The notes below the pieces were generated by a model, which saw only the letters and a program-made list of their open reading frames with translations, searched no databases and was not told where the DNA came from. A stretch of DNA of 64,000 nucleotides, taken from assembly GCF_009601025.1 (NCBI RefSeq), contig NZ_WIVE01000008.1, positions 1 to 64,000 of the forward strand, in the 5' to 3' direction. The position numbers and the translations under genes were made by a program. Positions 34,915 to 43,673 of the stretch are shown here, piece by piece (positions within the stretch are counted from its first letter, which is position 1; every line of letters starts with the position of its first letter). The stretch is from Roseospira navarrensis (GTDB lineage Bacteria; Pseudomonadota; Alphaproteobacteria; Rhodospirillales; Rhodospirillaceae).

Positions 34915-36233
34915 CCCATGAAATGATCGCCATGACCATGTTTGGCGTCATGATGGTGATGCTGCTGACCGGCCAGAGGGTGTTCGCGGCCATCGGCGCC
35001 GTGGCGGCGGGCACGGCCCTGCTGCTGTACGGCGACGGCGCCATCGAGATGCCCTTCAGCCAGGCCTTCAAGGTCTTCAACTGGTTCCCGCTGCTGACGC
35101 TGCCCCTGTTCATCTACATGGGCTACATGCTGTCGGAGTCCGGCATCGCCGACGACCTGTACAAGATGTTCCACGTCTGGTTCGGCACCATGCACGGCGG
35201 TCTGGCCATCGGCACCATCGGGCTGATGGTGGTGATCTCGGCCATGAACGGGCTGTCGGTCGCGGGCATGGCCATCGGGGCCACGATCGCGCTGCCGGAA
35301 CTGCTCCGGCGGGGCTACGACAAGGTCATGGTGACCGGCGTCATCCAGGCGGGGTCATCGCTGGGGATTCTGGTGCCCCCGAGCGTGGTGCTCGTGCTGT
35401 ACGGCATGATCGCGCGCCAGCCGGTGGGACAGTTGTGGCTCGCGGGCGCGCTGCCCGGCCTGATGATGGCCACGCTGTTCATTATCTACATCTACGTCCG
35501 CTGCCGCATCCAGAAGCACCTGGGGCCGACCCTCTCGCCCGAGGAACTGGACATCCCGCTGGTCGAGAAACTGCGGCTGCTGCGCGCCGGCATCATTCCG
35601 TTCCTGGTCTTCTTCCTGATGACCGGCCTGTTCGTGATGGGCTACACCAGCCTGGTCGAGAGCGCTGCCGTGGGTGCGCTGGCGGCGACGGCGGCGGCCC
35701 TGTTCAAGCGGCGGCTGACGGCCCGGGTGCTGCATCAGACGGTGCGCAAGACGCTCGGCATCTCCTGCATGTTCCTGTGGATCATCCTGGCGGCGCTGGC
35801 CTTCGGCGCGGTGTTCGACGGCATCGGCGCGGTGCGCGCCATCGAGACGCTGTTCATCACCCGCTGGGAGCTGAGCCCGTGGGAAGTGCTCATCATGATG
35901 CAGCTTTCCTACATCCTGATGGGCATGTTCCTGGACGACACGGCCATGCTGGTGATCGTGGCGCCCCTTTACGTGCCGCTGGTGGGGGCGCTGGGCTTCG
36001 ACCTGATCTGGTACGGCGTGCTGTACACGATCACCTGCCAGATCGCCTACATGACGCCGCCCTTCGGCTACAACCTGTTCCTGATGCGCGCCATGGCGCC
36101 GCCGGAGATCTCGTTGATCGACATCTACCGATCCATCATTCCATTCGTGATCGTGATGACCATCGGCCTGATGCTCGTCGTGATCTTCCCCCAGATCGCG
36201 CTGTGGCTGCCGAACACCGTGTACGGGAACTAG
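34911..36233 (+). CDS. dctM: TRAP transporter large permease (DctM)
   Basis: 440 residues with about twelve membrane segments: 'LPLFIYMGYMLSESGIADDLYKMF', 'AMNGLSVAGMAIGATIALPELLRRGYDK', 'AGSSLGILVPPSVVLVLYGMIA', and near the end 'GMFLDDTAMLVIVAPLYVPLV' and 'MTPPFGYNLFLM'. It is the translocation subunit, moving a solute with Na+. The subtype with 'PPFGYNLF' is often grouped with mannitol/chloroaromatic TRAP systems, but that does not fix the substrate. Confidence 0.93.
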   Translation: MTHEMIAMTMFGVMMVMLLTGQRVFAAIGAVAAGTALLLYGDGAIEMPFSQAFKVFNWFPLLTLPLFIYMGYMLSESGIADDLYKMFHVWFGTMHGGLAIGTIGLMVVISAMNGLSVAGMAIGATIALPELLRRGYDKVMVTGVIQAGSSLGILVPPSVVLVLYGMIARQPVGQLWLAGALPGLMMATLFIIYIYVRCRIQKHLGPTLSPEELDIPLVEKLRLLRAGIIPFLVFFLMTGLFVMGYTSLVESAAVGALAATAAALFKRRLTARVLHQTVRKTLGISCMFLWIILAALAFGAVFDGIGAVRAIETLFITRWELSPWEVLIMMQLSYILMGMFLDDTAMLVIVAPLYVPLVGALGFDLIWYGVLYTITCQIAYMTPPFGYNLFLMRAMAPPEISLIDIYRSIIPFVIVMTIGLMLVVIFPQIALWLPNTVYGN

Positions 36234-36317
36234 GGCCATTGCGCCGTGCGGTCCCGGGGCGCCCAGGGGGGTCCCGGCGTCCGAGCCAGACCTGAACCAA
36301 AACAGGAGACGACAGGG

Positions 36318-37430
36318 ATGAAGAAGACCGACAAGACCACGATCATCCGCCCGGACGACGCCGCCAGCGGCCCGGCCGACGCCAACCGTCGCGGCTTCCT
36401 GAAGACCGCCGGCCTCGCCGGGGCCGCCGCCGCCGCCTCCACCCTGGCCGCCCCGGCCGTGCACGCCCAGAACGGCCCGATCCGCTGGCGCCTGCAGACC
36501 TATTCCGGCGCGCCCCTGGGGGCGCACGTCATCAAGCCGCAGATCGAGGCCTTCAACAAGGCCGCCAACGGTGAAATGGAGATCGAGCTGTACTACGCCG
36601 ACCAGCTCGTTCCCACCAGCGAGCTGTTCCGCGCCCTGCAGAACGGCACCATCGACGCCGTGCAGTCCGATGACGCCACCATGGCCTCGCCGGCCGACGT
36701 GGCCGTGTTCGGCGGCTACTTCCCGTTCTCGACCCGCTACAGCCTCGACCTGCCGGTGCTGTTCCAGCGCTACGGCCTGAACGAGATCTGGAAGGAGGCC
36801 TACGACGAGATCGACGGCGTCGAGTGGATCTCCGCCGGGGCGTGGGACCCGCTGCACATCTTCACCAAGGAGCCGATCCGCTCGCTCGCCGACATGAAGG
36901 GCAAGCGCGTCTTCGGCGTGCCGACCGCCGGCCGCTTCCTGGCCCGCTACGGCCTGATCCCGGTCACCGTGCCCTGGGACGACGTGGAAGTGGCCATCCA
37001 GACCGGCCAGCTCGACGGCGTGGCGTGGTGCGGCTTCACCGAAGCCTACGAGGTGGGCTGGGCCGACGTCTGCAACTACGCGCTTCTGAACAACGTGACC
37101 GGCGCGTGGTGCGGCTCCTACTTCGCCAACTCGGACTCCTGGGCGAAGGTGCCGGAGCACCTGAAGGAGCTGTTCAAGATCACCATCGACCAGTCGCACT
37201 ACTACCGGCAGGTCTGGTACTGGGGCGGCGAGGCCGACCTGCGCGTCAACGGCAAGAAGATGGAACTGACCACCATCCCGGCGGAAGAGTGGGACACCGT
37301 GGTCAAGGACGCCGAAAGCTTCTGGGACGAGATCGCGGCCTCCAGCCCGCGCGCCGGCCGCGTGGTCGAGATCTTCAAGGAGTACAACAAGGTCATGGAA
37401 CAGGTGGGCGTGCCCTACCGCTATTCGTGA
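36318..37430 (+). CDS. dctP: TRAP transporter substrate-binding protein (DctP), Tat-exported
   Basis: 370 residues. The N-terminus carries a twin-arginine signal, 'NRRGFLKTAGLAGAAAAAS', with cleavage near VHA-QNG (residue ~51). The mature protein has the DctP fold: 'YADQLVPTSELFRALQNGTIDAVQ' and 'KGKRVFGVPTAGRFLARYGLIPV', with the arginine that usually holds a carboxylate. Tat export suggests folding or cofactor binding before export. It follows dctM by 84 bp. Context (next to glpR and the glycerol genes) hints at a polyol or hydroxy-acid substrate; this is inference. Confidence 0.9.
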   Translation: MKKTDKTTIIRPDDAASGPADANRRGFLKTAGLAGAAAAASTLAAPAVHAQNGPIRWRLQTYSGAPLGAHVIKPQIEAFNKAANGEMEIELYYADQLVPTSELFRALQNGTIDAVQSDDATMASPADVAVFGGYFPFSTRYSLDLPVLFQRYGLNEIWKEAYDEIDGVEWISAGAWDPLHIFTKEPIRSLADMKGKRVFGVPTAGRFLARYGLIPVTVPWDDVEVAIQTGQLDGVAWCGFTEAYEVGWADVCNYALLNNVTGAWCGSYFANSDSWAKVPEHLKELFKITIDQSHYYRQVWYWGGEADLRVNGKKMELTTIPAEEWDTVVKDAESFWDEIAASSPRAGRVVEIFKEYNKVMEQVGVPYRYS

Positions 37431-37444
37431 GTCTGGATGGGATC

Positions 37445-37545
37445 GGCCCTGAAACGGACCCGTCCGTTTCAGGGCCTCCGCCGCGTCGCGGCGCCGGCCC
37501 GGCCGGGCCGGTGCCGCTCGGTGGGTGAGTTACACTCACCCACCG
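37445..37545. repeat. Multi-hairpin intergenic element (REP-like copy A)
   Basis: Four successive hairpins follow dctP. H1 is at 37445-37476 (15-bp stem, two-base loop). H2 is CGCCGC-GTC-GCGGCG. H3 is CCGGCCC-GGCC-GGGCCGG. H4 is at 37519-37545 (12-bp stem). H2 and H3 are shared with the copies at 43.6 and 47.7 kb, while the H1 and H4 stems differ in sequence. It may also serve as the dct terminator. Confidence 0.8.
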
Positions 37546-37556
37546 CTGGTATCAAA

Positions 37557-37667
37557 GTCATCCCGAGCCGCCGGAGGCGGGGAGGGATCTCGGGAGGAAG
37601 TGTGAAGCGGTGCAGGAAGCGTGTCCGTGCCCGAGATCCTTCGGTCGCTTCGCGTCCTCAGGATGAC
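37557..37667. repeat. Dispersed 'gtcatcccgag…cctcaggatgac' repeat
   Basis: Outer modules 'gtcatcccgag' (37558) and 'ctcaggatgac' (37657) are inverted, with 'gagggatctcgg' and 'ccgagatccttcgg' nested inside. Same family as at 9.4 and 19.5 kb. With copy A it accounts for the spacer before the LysM gene. Confidence 0.7.
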
Positions 37668-37723
37668 CGCCAAACGTCGGACTCTTAGTCCAGGCACCAG
37701 CTCTTCAGAATGGTAACGATTCT

Positions 37724-39034
37724 TCAATCCCCACCATCGCCCTCATCCGGCACGACGAACACTTGTCCGGGGTAGATCAGATCCGGATCGCGGATCTGGT
37801 CGGCGTTGGCCTGATAGATCACGGTGTACTCGATGCCGCGCCCGTACACCGCCCGGGCCACGCGCCACAGGTTGTTGCCGGGCTGAACCACCAGCAGCGC
37901 CTCGCCCTCGTCCCCGCGCCGGAAGGTGAAGTCCGTATGCTGGAACGGCAGTTCCACGCGGGTTTCCACAGCCCCGTCCGGCCGCACCTGATCGACCCGC
38001 AGGGTGTAGACCCGTTCCTCCAGGCCCGCCGTGTCCGGGCGGGCGGTCCAGGCGCCGGAGGCATCCGCGCGCACCTGGGCCACCGGGGCGTTGTCCATGT
38101 AGAGGTTCAGCACCGCGTTGGGCTCGGCCGTGCCGGCCAGGGACAGGGCGCCGGTGCTGGAATAGTCCACCCGGCCGACTTGTAGGGTCCCTTCCGCCAC
38201 CTCCGGCGTCGGTCCCTGGAGCAGACGGCCGGTGCCGCCGCCGACGCGCGGGGCCTCCAGCGCGATGACCGGCGCAAAATCTCCCCTGGCGCCCGTTTCC
38301 GGCGCACGGGATGAGCCGCCCTCCCGCTCGGGCACGGACAGCACCACGACCGTGGGGGACAGGCGGGCCTGGGCGGCGGGGGCCGGTCCCGCCGTGTCGC
38401 CCCCCCGGGCGCTCAACGACAACTCGCGCGCGCCCGGCGCGAACGGCGTGTCGGGCAGGTAGACCCACTGGCCCTGGCGGTCGGCCGTGGCCTCGCCGAT
38501 GGCGGCCCCGTCGGCGAGCACGGACACCGTCGCCCCCGGCGCGGCCCGCCCGGCGATGACGGCGCTGCCGTCGGGGTCCACGCGGACCACATCGAAGGTG
38601 GGCGCGTCGGGGCCATCGGGCGCGCCGCTGGCCTCCACCCTGGGCGGCGGGACGGCGGCCGGCAGCGCGGCGGACGCGGCCGCTTCGGGCGGGGTCTCGC
38701 CGGCGTCCGGTACGCTCGCAACGACGACGGGGCGGGAGGCCGCATCGGATACGCCCGCCTCGGCCGACTGTCGGGACGGGGTGGCCGGATCGGGTGCCGT
38801 GGCGGTCAGCGTCTCGCGTGCCTCGGCGAACGCCCGATCCAGGGTCGCGCTGCCGGTGGAGGTTTCGGTCGGAGCGCCGTCCTCGGCGACGACGTCGGGC
38901 GAGTCCGTCTCCGTCGGCGTCTCGAATGTGGAATGGAACAGCACGGGCATCGACAGGAAGGCATGAATGCCCAGGATCGCCACCACCAGGACGGCGGCCG
39001 CTCCCACAATGCCCCACAGGGTTCGCGTGTCCAC
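37724..39034 (-). CDS. Membrane-anchored LysM protein with Ig-like (Big) domains
   Basis: 436 residues. A single N-terminal membrane helix ('LWGIVGAAAVLVVAILGIHAFL') is followed by a long Ala/Pro/Thr/Glu linker, two Ig-like modules ('AVIAGRAAPGATVSVLADGAAIGEATADRQGQWVYLP' and 'LSLAGTAEPNAVLNLYMDN') and a C-terminal LysM ('VVQPGNNLWRVARAVYG…NADQIRDPDLIYPGQVFVVP'). This is the usual alphaproteobacterial layout for a periplasmic peptidoglycan-binding protein. A GTG start at 39034 is favoured by GGGGAGG upstream; the longer frame overlaps the opposite promoter region. Confidence 0.85.
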   Translation of the reverse strand: MDTRTLWGIVGAAAVLVVAILGIHAFLSMPVLFHSTFETPTETDSPDVVAEDGAPTETSTGSATLDRAFAEARETLTATAPDPATPSRQSAEAGVSDAASRPVVVASVPDAGETPPEAAASAALPAAVPPPRVEASGAPDGPDAPTFDVVRVDPDGSAVIAGRAAPGATVSVLADGAAIGEATADRQGQWVYLPDTPFAPGARELSLSARGGDTAGPAPAAQARLSPTVVVLSVPEREGGSSRAPETGARGDFAPVIALEAPRVGGGTGRLLQGPTPEVAEGTLQVGRVDYSSTGALSLAGTAEPNAVLNLYMDNAPVAQVRADASGAWTARPDTAGLEERVYTLRVDQVRPDGAVETRVELPFQHTDFTFRRGDEGEALLVVQPGNNLWRVARAVYGRGIEYTVIYQANADQIRDPDLIYPGQVFVVPDEGDGGD

Positions 39035-39195
39035 GGTTGCGCCTCCCCATTGCCCCGGCCGCCCAAGCCGGGTCCGCCCGGGCCCTGACGGTTCCCCTGG
39101 ACAGTCCGGCCCTGACTCGATATGGGCGTGTCTCGGGCGCGCGGTCAACCGGGCTGTGCTCCCGCGACCGGATCCGCAGCAGGGAAGTTCAGTCC

Positions 39196-39915
39196 ATGGC
39201 GTCGTCATCCGAGACCGGGGCCGCCCCGGCCGCTTCGTCCGCCCCGCGCGTGGCCGTCAAGATCTGGGACCTGCCCACCCGCCTGTTTCACTGGAGCCTG
39301 GCCGTCGCACTCGGGGTGTGCTGGTGGAGCGGCGAGGAGGGCAACTTCACGGTCCACTTCATCTCGGGGCATGTGGTGTTCGGGCTCGTGCTGTTCCGGC
39401 TCGCCTGGGGCGTGATCGGCAGCCAGACCGCGCGGTTCTCCGATTTCGTGAAGGGGCCGGGCGAAATCGGCCGCTATCTGCGCGGCCTGTTCAGCACCAC
39501 GCGCAAGGACAACGCCCTGGGCCACAATCCGGCCGGCGGGCTGATGGTGATCCTGCTGCTGCTGGCCACCGGCGGACAGGCCCTGACCGGCCTGTTCGCC
39601 AGCGAGAACACCTGGGCCTTCGTCTCCGGCCCGCTGGCCTCGCTGGTGGGCAGCGACCTTTCGTCCACGATCACCAGCCTGCACAAGGGCATCCTGTTCG
39701 ACACCCTGCTGGTGCTGGCGGCGGTGCATATCGTGGCGGCCTTCGGGTACCTGTTCATCAAGAAAGAGAACCTCATCCGCCCCATGGTGATCGGTCACAA
39801 GAGGCTGCCGGCCGAGGCCGCCGCGCGCGCCCCGCGTCTGGCGAACCCGCTGCTGGCCCTGCTGGTGGCGGCGGTGGCGGCCGGCGTGGCCTATGGGCTG
39901 CACAGCCTGACGTGA
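39196..39915 (+). CDS. Cytochrome b561 family membrane protein
   Basis: 239 residues, four or five membrane helices. Haem-ligand histidines sit in 'RLFHWSLAV', 'FISGHVVFGLVLFRLAWG', 'SLHKGILFD' and 'LAAVHIVAAFGYLF', the pattern of di-haem cytochrome b561 proteins (often partners of periplasmic cytochromes or oxidoreductases). 'GHNPAGGLMVILLLLATGGQALTG' is typical of the hydrogenase- and cytochrome-linked branch. No partner is adjacent; a second b561 domain, fused to SHP, is at 12 kb. A divergent LysM gene starts 161 bp away. Confidence 0.88.
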   Translation: MASSSETGAAPAASSAPRVAVKIWDLPTRLFHWSLAVALGVCWWSGEEGNFTVHFISGHVVFGLVLFRLAWGVIGSQTARFSDFVKGPGEIGRYLRGLFSTTRKDNALGHNPAGGLMVILLLLATGGQALTGLFASENTWAFVSGPLASLVGSDLSSTITSLHKGILFDTLLVLAAVHIVAAFGYLFIKKENLIRPMVIGHKRLPAEAAARAPRLANPLLALLVAAVAAGVAYGLHSLT

Positions 39916-39944
39916 CGGGTGGACCCGGGGTCCGGCCCGCATGC

Positions 39945-39998
39945 AGTTGACCGTGGATTGGCGCGCGGGCGCCTGATAGCGTAGCGAGCCGGTCAACT
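39945..39998. promoter_or_regulatory. Split inverted repeat upstream of bphO
   Basis: AGTTGACCG (39945-39953) and CGGTCAACT (39990-39998) are perfect 9-bp arms whose centres are 45 bp apart (about four helical turns). The right arm ends 20 bp before the bphO start. The spacing would allow two dimers or a DNA loop. Confidence 0.4.
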
Positions 39999-40018
39999 CT
40001 ACCGTCGAGGTTTGCACC

Positions 40019-40711
40019 GTGACCGTTCATCCCGATCTGACCGCCTCGTCCGCCGCCGGGGACGAGGCCGCGCTCTCCACGCCCGACGATGCGGATCGAG
40101 CGGGCGGCGATCCTGTCCTGATGGCGCGGCTGCGGGCGGCGACGCGCGATGTCCACGACGCCCTGCACGAGCATCACGCCCTGGGCGATCTGCTCGCCCC
40201 CAGCCTCGGCGCGCGGCGCTACCGCCACATCCTGGAGTGTTTCGATGGGTTTCTGGCGGCGGCCGAACGCGAGGTGCTGGTGCCCGCCGACGGCTGGTTC
40301 GCCGCGAACGGATTCCATCGCGTCTCGCGGCGGTACGACCTCGCCCGCGACCTGACCGATCTGCGCGAGGCCGGAGCCGCTCCCCCGCCCGAACCCGCCC
40401 CGGAGCGCCCGCCCGGCGGGCTGGGGGTCGCCCCGGGCGAGGGCGCGGCGCTGGGGGTGCTGTATGTGGTCGAGGGCTCGCGGCTGGGCGGGCGCGGTCT
40501 GGCGCGCCATCTGGGCCGCGCGCTGCCGCGCTCGTCCGCCATGGCGACGCGTTTCCTGGGGTCTCCGGGAGTCGATATCGGGGCTCACTGGCGTCAGGTT
40601 GGCGCCCTCATCAACACCCTGGGCCGCGATCCCGCGCGCGCCGACGCGGCCGTCGGCGCCGCCTGCGCCGCCTTTTCGGCCCTGACCGCCTGGTTCGACG
40701 AGGCCCCATGA
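40019..40711 (+). CDS. bphO: Biliverdin-producing haem oxygenase
   Basis: 230 residues of the bacterial haem oxygenase family: 'LRAATRDVHDALHEH' carries the proximal haem histidine, and 'ALGVLYVVEGSRLGGRGLARHL' is the distal helix with the flexible glycines. The enzyme opens haem to biliverdin, the chromophore of bacteriophytochrome. The GTG start at 40019 is the only suitable one near the upstream inverted repeat. The stop overlaps the bphP start (ATGA), so chromophore and apoprotein are co-translated. Confidence 0.92.
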   Translation: MTVHPDLTASSAAGDEAALSTPDDADRAGGDPVLMARLRAATRDVHDALHEHHALGDLLAPSLGARRYRHILECFDGFLAAAEREVLVPADGWFAANGFHRVSRRYDLARDLTDLREAGAAPPPEPAPERPPGGLGVAPGEGAALGVLYVVEGSRLGGRGLARHLGRALPRSSAMATRFLGSPGVDIGAHWRQVGALINTLGRDPARADAAVGAACAAFSALTAWFDEAP

Positions 40712-43524
40712 CCGGATCCCAGCCCGACCGTGCCGCCGACCTGCCGACGGTGGACCTGAGCGAGTGCGAGAACGAGCCGATTCACCTGCTGGAACTGGTC
40801 CAGAGCCACGGCTGCATCCTGCTGCTGGCGGGCGAGCCGCTGACGGTCATCCAGGCCAGCAACAACACCGATCGGTTCCTGGGCCGGACCGCCGAGCAGA
40901 TCCTGGGCCAGCCGGTCGAGGGCCTGCTGGATGATCTGGCCGCCGACCTGCTGCTGGACCTGATGACCGAAGGCGGGGTCCGGACCAGCGAAGGGCACCC
41001 GTTCGGCCTGTACGCCCGCTCCACCGTGACCGGCCGCCGCAGCCAGCGGCTGCGCGGCCTCGCCCGCCGCATCGAGCACGCGGGGCAGCCCTGCCTGATC
41101 CTGGAGCTGGAGCACTGTCCGGAATCGGACGAGGACGACGCCGAACACACCTATGAGGCCGAAGGGTTCGCCATGGCGGCCCTGACCGAGAGCGAAAACC
41201 TGTACAAGCTGCTCGATCAGGCGGTCCACGCCATCGCCGGGCTGACGGACTATGACCGCGTCATGGCCTACATGTTCCATCCCGACTGGTCGGGCGAGGT
41301 GGTGGCCGAGTCCTTCTCCGGCGACCTGACGCCCTTCCTGGGGTTGCGCTATCCGGCGTCCGACATTCCGTCGCAGGCCCGCGACCTGTACCTGTCGAAC
41401 CGTCTGCGGGTCATCGCCGATGTGGGCAGCGTCAGCGTGCCCATGCTGCGCGGCGCGCCGTCGGTGGCGGAGGAAGCGCCGCTGGACCTGGGTCAGGCGG
41501 TGCTGCGCAGCGTGTCCTCCTATCACATCGAGTATCTGCGCAACATGGGGGTGGCGGCGACGCTGGTGACATCTCTGGTGGTGGATGGGCGGCTGTGGGG
41601 GCTGATCGCCTGCCACAACTACAGCCCCAAAATGCTGCCATGGCATCGGCGCGAGGCCATGGACCGTCTGAGCATCCGCATCTCGGAGCGCATCGGCGAC
41701 ATCCTGACGATTCAGCGCTCGCGCCAGAAGCGGCGCAAGCGGCGGTTCCTGGATCTGATCGGCGCGGCCCAGCGCCAGACCGGCAATGCGCTGGAGACCC
41801 TGTTCTTCGGCGCGCCCCGGCTGGCCGACGTGGTGCGCTGCGACGGGCTGGCGGTCTGCGCGCCGGGCCGGGTGGCCGCCACCGGCAACACGCCGGCGCC
41901 CGGCGATCTGCGGGCCTTCCTGGAGCGGGTGGCGATGCTGGCCGAGGACGGCCTGTTCGTCTCGGACGCCCTGAGCGCCGCGGGCGGGTTCGAGGACGTG
42001 CTGCCGGCCGGCTGCTGCGGCGCCCTGGTGGTGATCGTCAGCCGGGATCCGCTCGTGGCCCTGGCCTGCTTCCGGGACGAGGTGGTGCAGGAGGTGCACT
42101 GGGGCGGCGATCCCAACAAGCCGGTCGAGGTGGATGCGGCCTCGCAGCGCCTGTCGCCGCGCAAGTCCTTCAACCTCTGGCGCGAGGAGGTGCGGGGCCA
42201 TGCCCGGCCCTGGGAGGACTGGACCATCGACCTGTTCCGCGACCTCGCCGAGGTGCTGACCGAGTCCCTTCCCGGCCGGGACAAACGGGACCGTGCGGCG
42301 CTGTGGGCGGAGGCCGTGGATGCGCTCATGGCCGGGTTCGAGCGCCGCGCGCCCACCATCCTGGAGGGGCTGGATCTGGCCGACAACGGGGCGCTGCTCG
42401 CGGTGCCCGGGCCGGACGGCTCCAGGGGCCGGGCCGGCGTGCCGCGCGACGTGGCGCTGGCGGCCAACGCGGCCTTTTGCGTCCAGTTCGACGTGGACCA
42501 TGCCGACATCCTCGGGCGTCCGGTCGTGGACGTGCTGGTGGCGATGGGCCTGCCCACGGGTCTGGTGGACCTGCCCCAGGGCGGCGTGCAGGAGGTCGAG
42601 TGGTGGTCCGGCACGGCTGGGCACCGCACGCTTCAGGTCGTGCGCCGGGGGCTGTTCGCCGTCGACCGCGATGGCGAGTCGCGCGCCTGGGGGGTGTTCA
42701 CGTTCGACGACGTGACCAACATGTACCGCACCCAGCGGGCGCTGACGGCCGCCCGGGCTCAGGCGCTGGCGCGGGCCCGGGGGCGCACGGAGTTCCTGGG
42801 TCAGCTCGCCCGGGAGCTGCGGGTTCCGCTCCATGCCATCCAGGGCTTCGCCGAGTCGCTGGAGACCGGCGATCAGGCGGTGATCGCGGATCGGTTCCGC
42901 GAATACGCCGGGGAGATCCGGGCGCTCAGCGGGTCCCTCATGGATCTGCTCAATGAACTGCTGGACGTGGCGCGGCTGGAGACCGGGGGCGACCCCGGGT
43001 CGGCCGGGGTGTTCGACCTGACGCTTCTGGTGGGCGAGGTGTGCCGCGCACTCAGGCAGAGCGGGCGGGATCGGAACGTCTCGTGGGACTGGCACCTGCC
43101 CAATGAGCGCATCCTGATCCAGGGCGACGAGGGGGCCATCCGTCATGCGCTCTCCACCCTGATCGGGGCGGCCCTGCGCGCCAGCCCGGCCAGCGGGTCG
43201 GTGATGGTGCGCGTGACCATGGAACGGGGCGGCGAGCCGCGGGTCTCGGTGAGCGATTCCGGGCTGGGCCTGGGCGAGGACGACCTGATGGCCCTGCAAC
43301 GGCCCCTGGACGCCGCGGTGTCCCATGCCGGCGGCAGTCTGGAACCCCGGCGGGGCCTCGGGCTGTCGCTGGTGCGGGCGCTGATCGACCTGCACGGCGG
43401 CGGGGTCTCGGTCACCAGCAACCCGGGGTCCGGCACCACGGTCCATATCACGCTGCCCCGGCACCGTGTGGCCGGGCGCGACAATGCGCCCGCCAAGGCG
43501 AAAAAGAACGCATCGGACTCCTGA
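40708..43524 (+). CDS. bphP: Bacteriophytochrome with degenerate histidine kinase module
   Basis: 938 residues: PAS-GAF-PHY sensor, a further PAS region (~540-690), then HisKA-HATPase. Cys20 in DLSEC is the biliverdin attachment site. PASDIP, 'SSYHIEYLRNMGVAATL' and the PHY tongue 'PRKSFNLWREEV' are intact, so light sensing should work. In the H-box, the expected SHELRTP is ARELRVP: Arg702 replaces the phospho-histidine. The N-box reads 'LSTLIGAA', with Thr817 and Gly820 at the asparagine positions. The G1 (DSGLGLG, D850) and G2 boxes remain. It probably signals by binding a partner. Some bacteriophytochromes, such as R. palustris BphP1 with PpsR2, do so. Confidence 0.92.
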   Translation: MTGSQPDRAADLPTVDLSECENEPIHLLELVQSHGCILLLAGEPLTVIQASNNTDRFLGRTAEQILGQPVEGLLDDLAADLLLDLMTEGGVRTSEGHPFGLYARSTVTGRRSQRLRGLARRIEHAGQPCLILELEHCPESDEDDAEHTYEAEGFAMAALTESENLYKLLDQAVHAIAGLTDYDRVMAYMFHPDWSGEVVAESFSGDLTPFLGLRYPASDIPSQARDLYLSNRLRVIADVGSVSVPMLRGAPSVAEEAPLDLGQAVLRSVSSYHIEYLRNMGVAATLVTSLVVDGRLWGLIACHNYSPKMLPWHRREAMDRLSIRISERIGDILTIQRSRQKRRKRRFLDLIGAAQRQTGNALETLFFGAPRLADVVRCDGLAVCAPGRVAATGNTPAPGDLRAFLERVAMLAEDGLFVSDALSAAGGFEDVLPAGCCGALVVIVSRDPLVALACFRDEVVQEVHWGGDPNKPVEVDAASQRLSPRKSFNLWREEVRGHARPWEDWTIDLFRDLAEVLTESLPGRDKRDRAALWAEAVDALMAGFERRAPTILEGLDLADNGALLAVPGPDGSRGRAGVPRDVALAANAAFCVQFDVDHADILGRPVVDVLVAMGLPTGLVDLPQGGVQEVEWWSGTAGHRTLQVVRRGLFAVDRDGESRAWGVFTFDDVTNMYRTQRALTAARAQALARARGRTEFLGQLARELRVPLHAIQGFAESLETGDQAVIADRFREYAGEIRALSGSLMDLLNELLDVARLETGGDPGSAGVFDLTLLVGEVCRALRQSGRDRNVSWDWHLPNERILIQGDEGAIRHALSTLIGAALRASPASGSVMVRVTMERGGEPRVSVSDSGLGLGEDDLMALQRPLDAAVSHAGGSLEPRRGLGLSLVRALIDLHGGGVSVTSNPGSGTTVHITLPRHRVAGRDNAPAKAKKNASDS

Positions 43525-43561
43525 TCCCAACGGCATCTGATGATGACCGTCGAAGTCCGTG

Positions 43562-43628
43562 GCCGGCCCGACTGGGCCGGCGCCGCGAAGCGGCGGAGGC
43601 GATGAGCCGGACGAGTCCGGGTCATCGC
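43562..43628. repeat. Triple-hairpin intergenic element (REP-like copy C)
   Basis: H3 is GCCGGCCC-GACT-GGGCCGGC (43562-43581). H2 is CGCCGC-GAA-GCGGCG (43581-43595). H1 is 43598-43628 (two-base loop, one internal mismatch). The order is reversed relative to copies A and D, so the element is inserted in the other orientation, between bphP and the antiporter gene. Confidence 0.8.
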
Positions 43629-43673
43629 CGATCAGGATAATGAAAAGGCCACTGCAGCCAGAGGGGAACCAGA

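Noticed and set aside
37431-37723. tRNA or small RNA gene after dctP
   Set aside because: The hairpins belong to the repeat families; no cloverleaf, CCA end or conserved loop was found.
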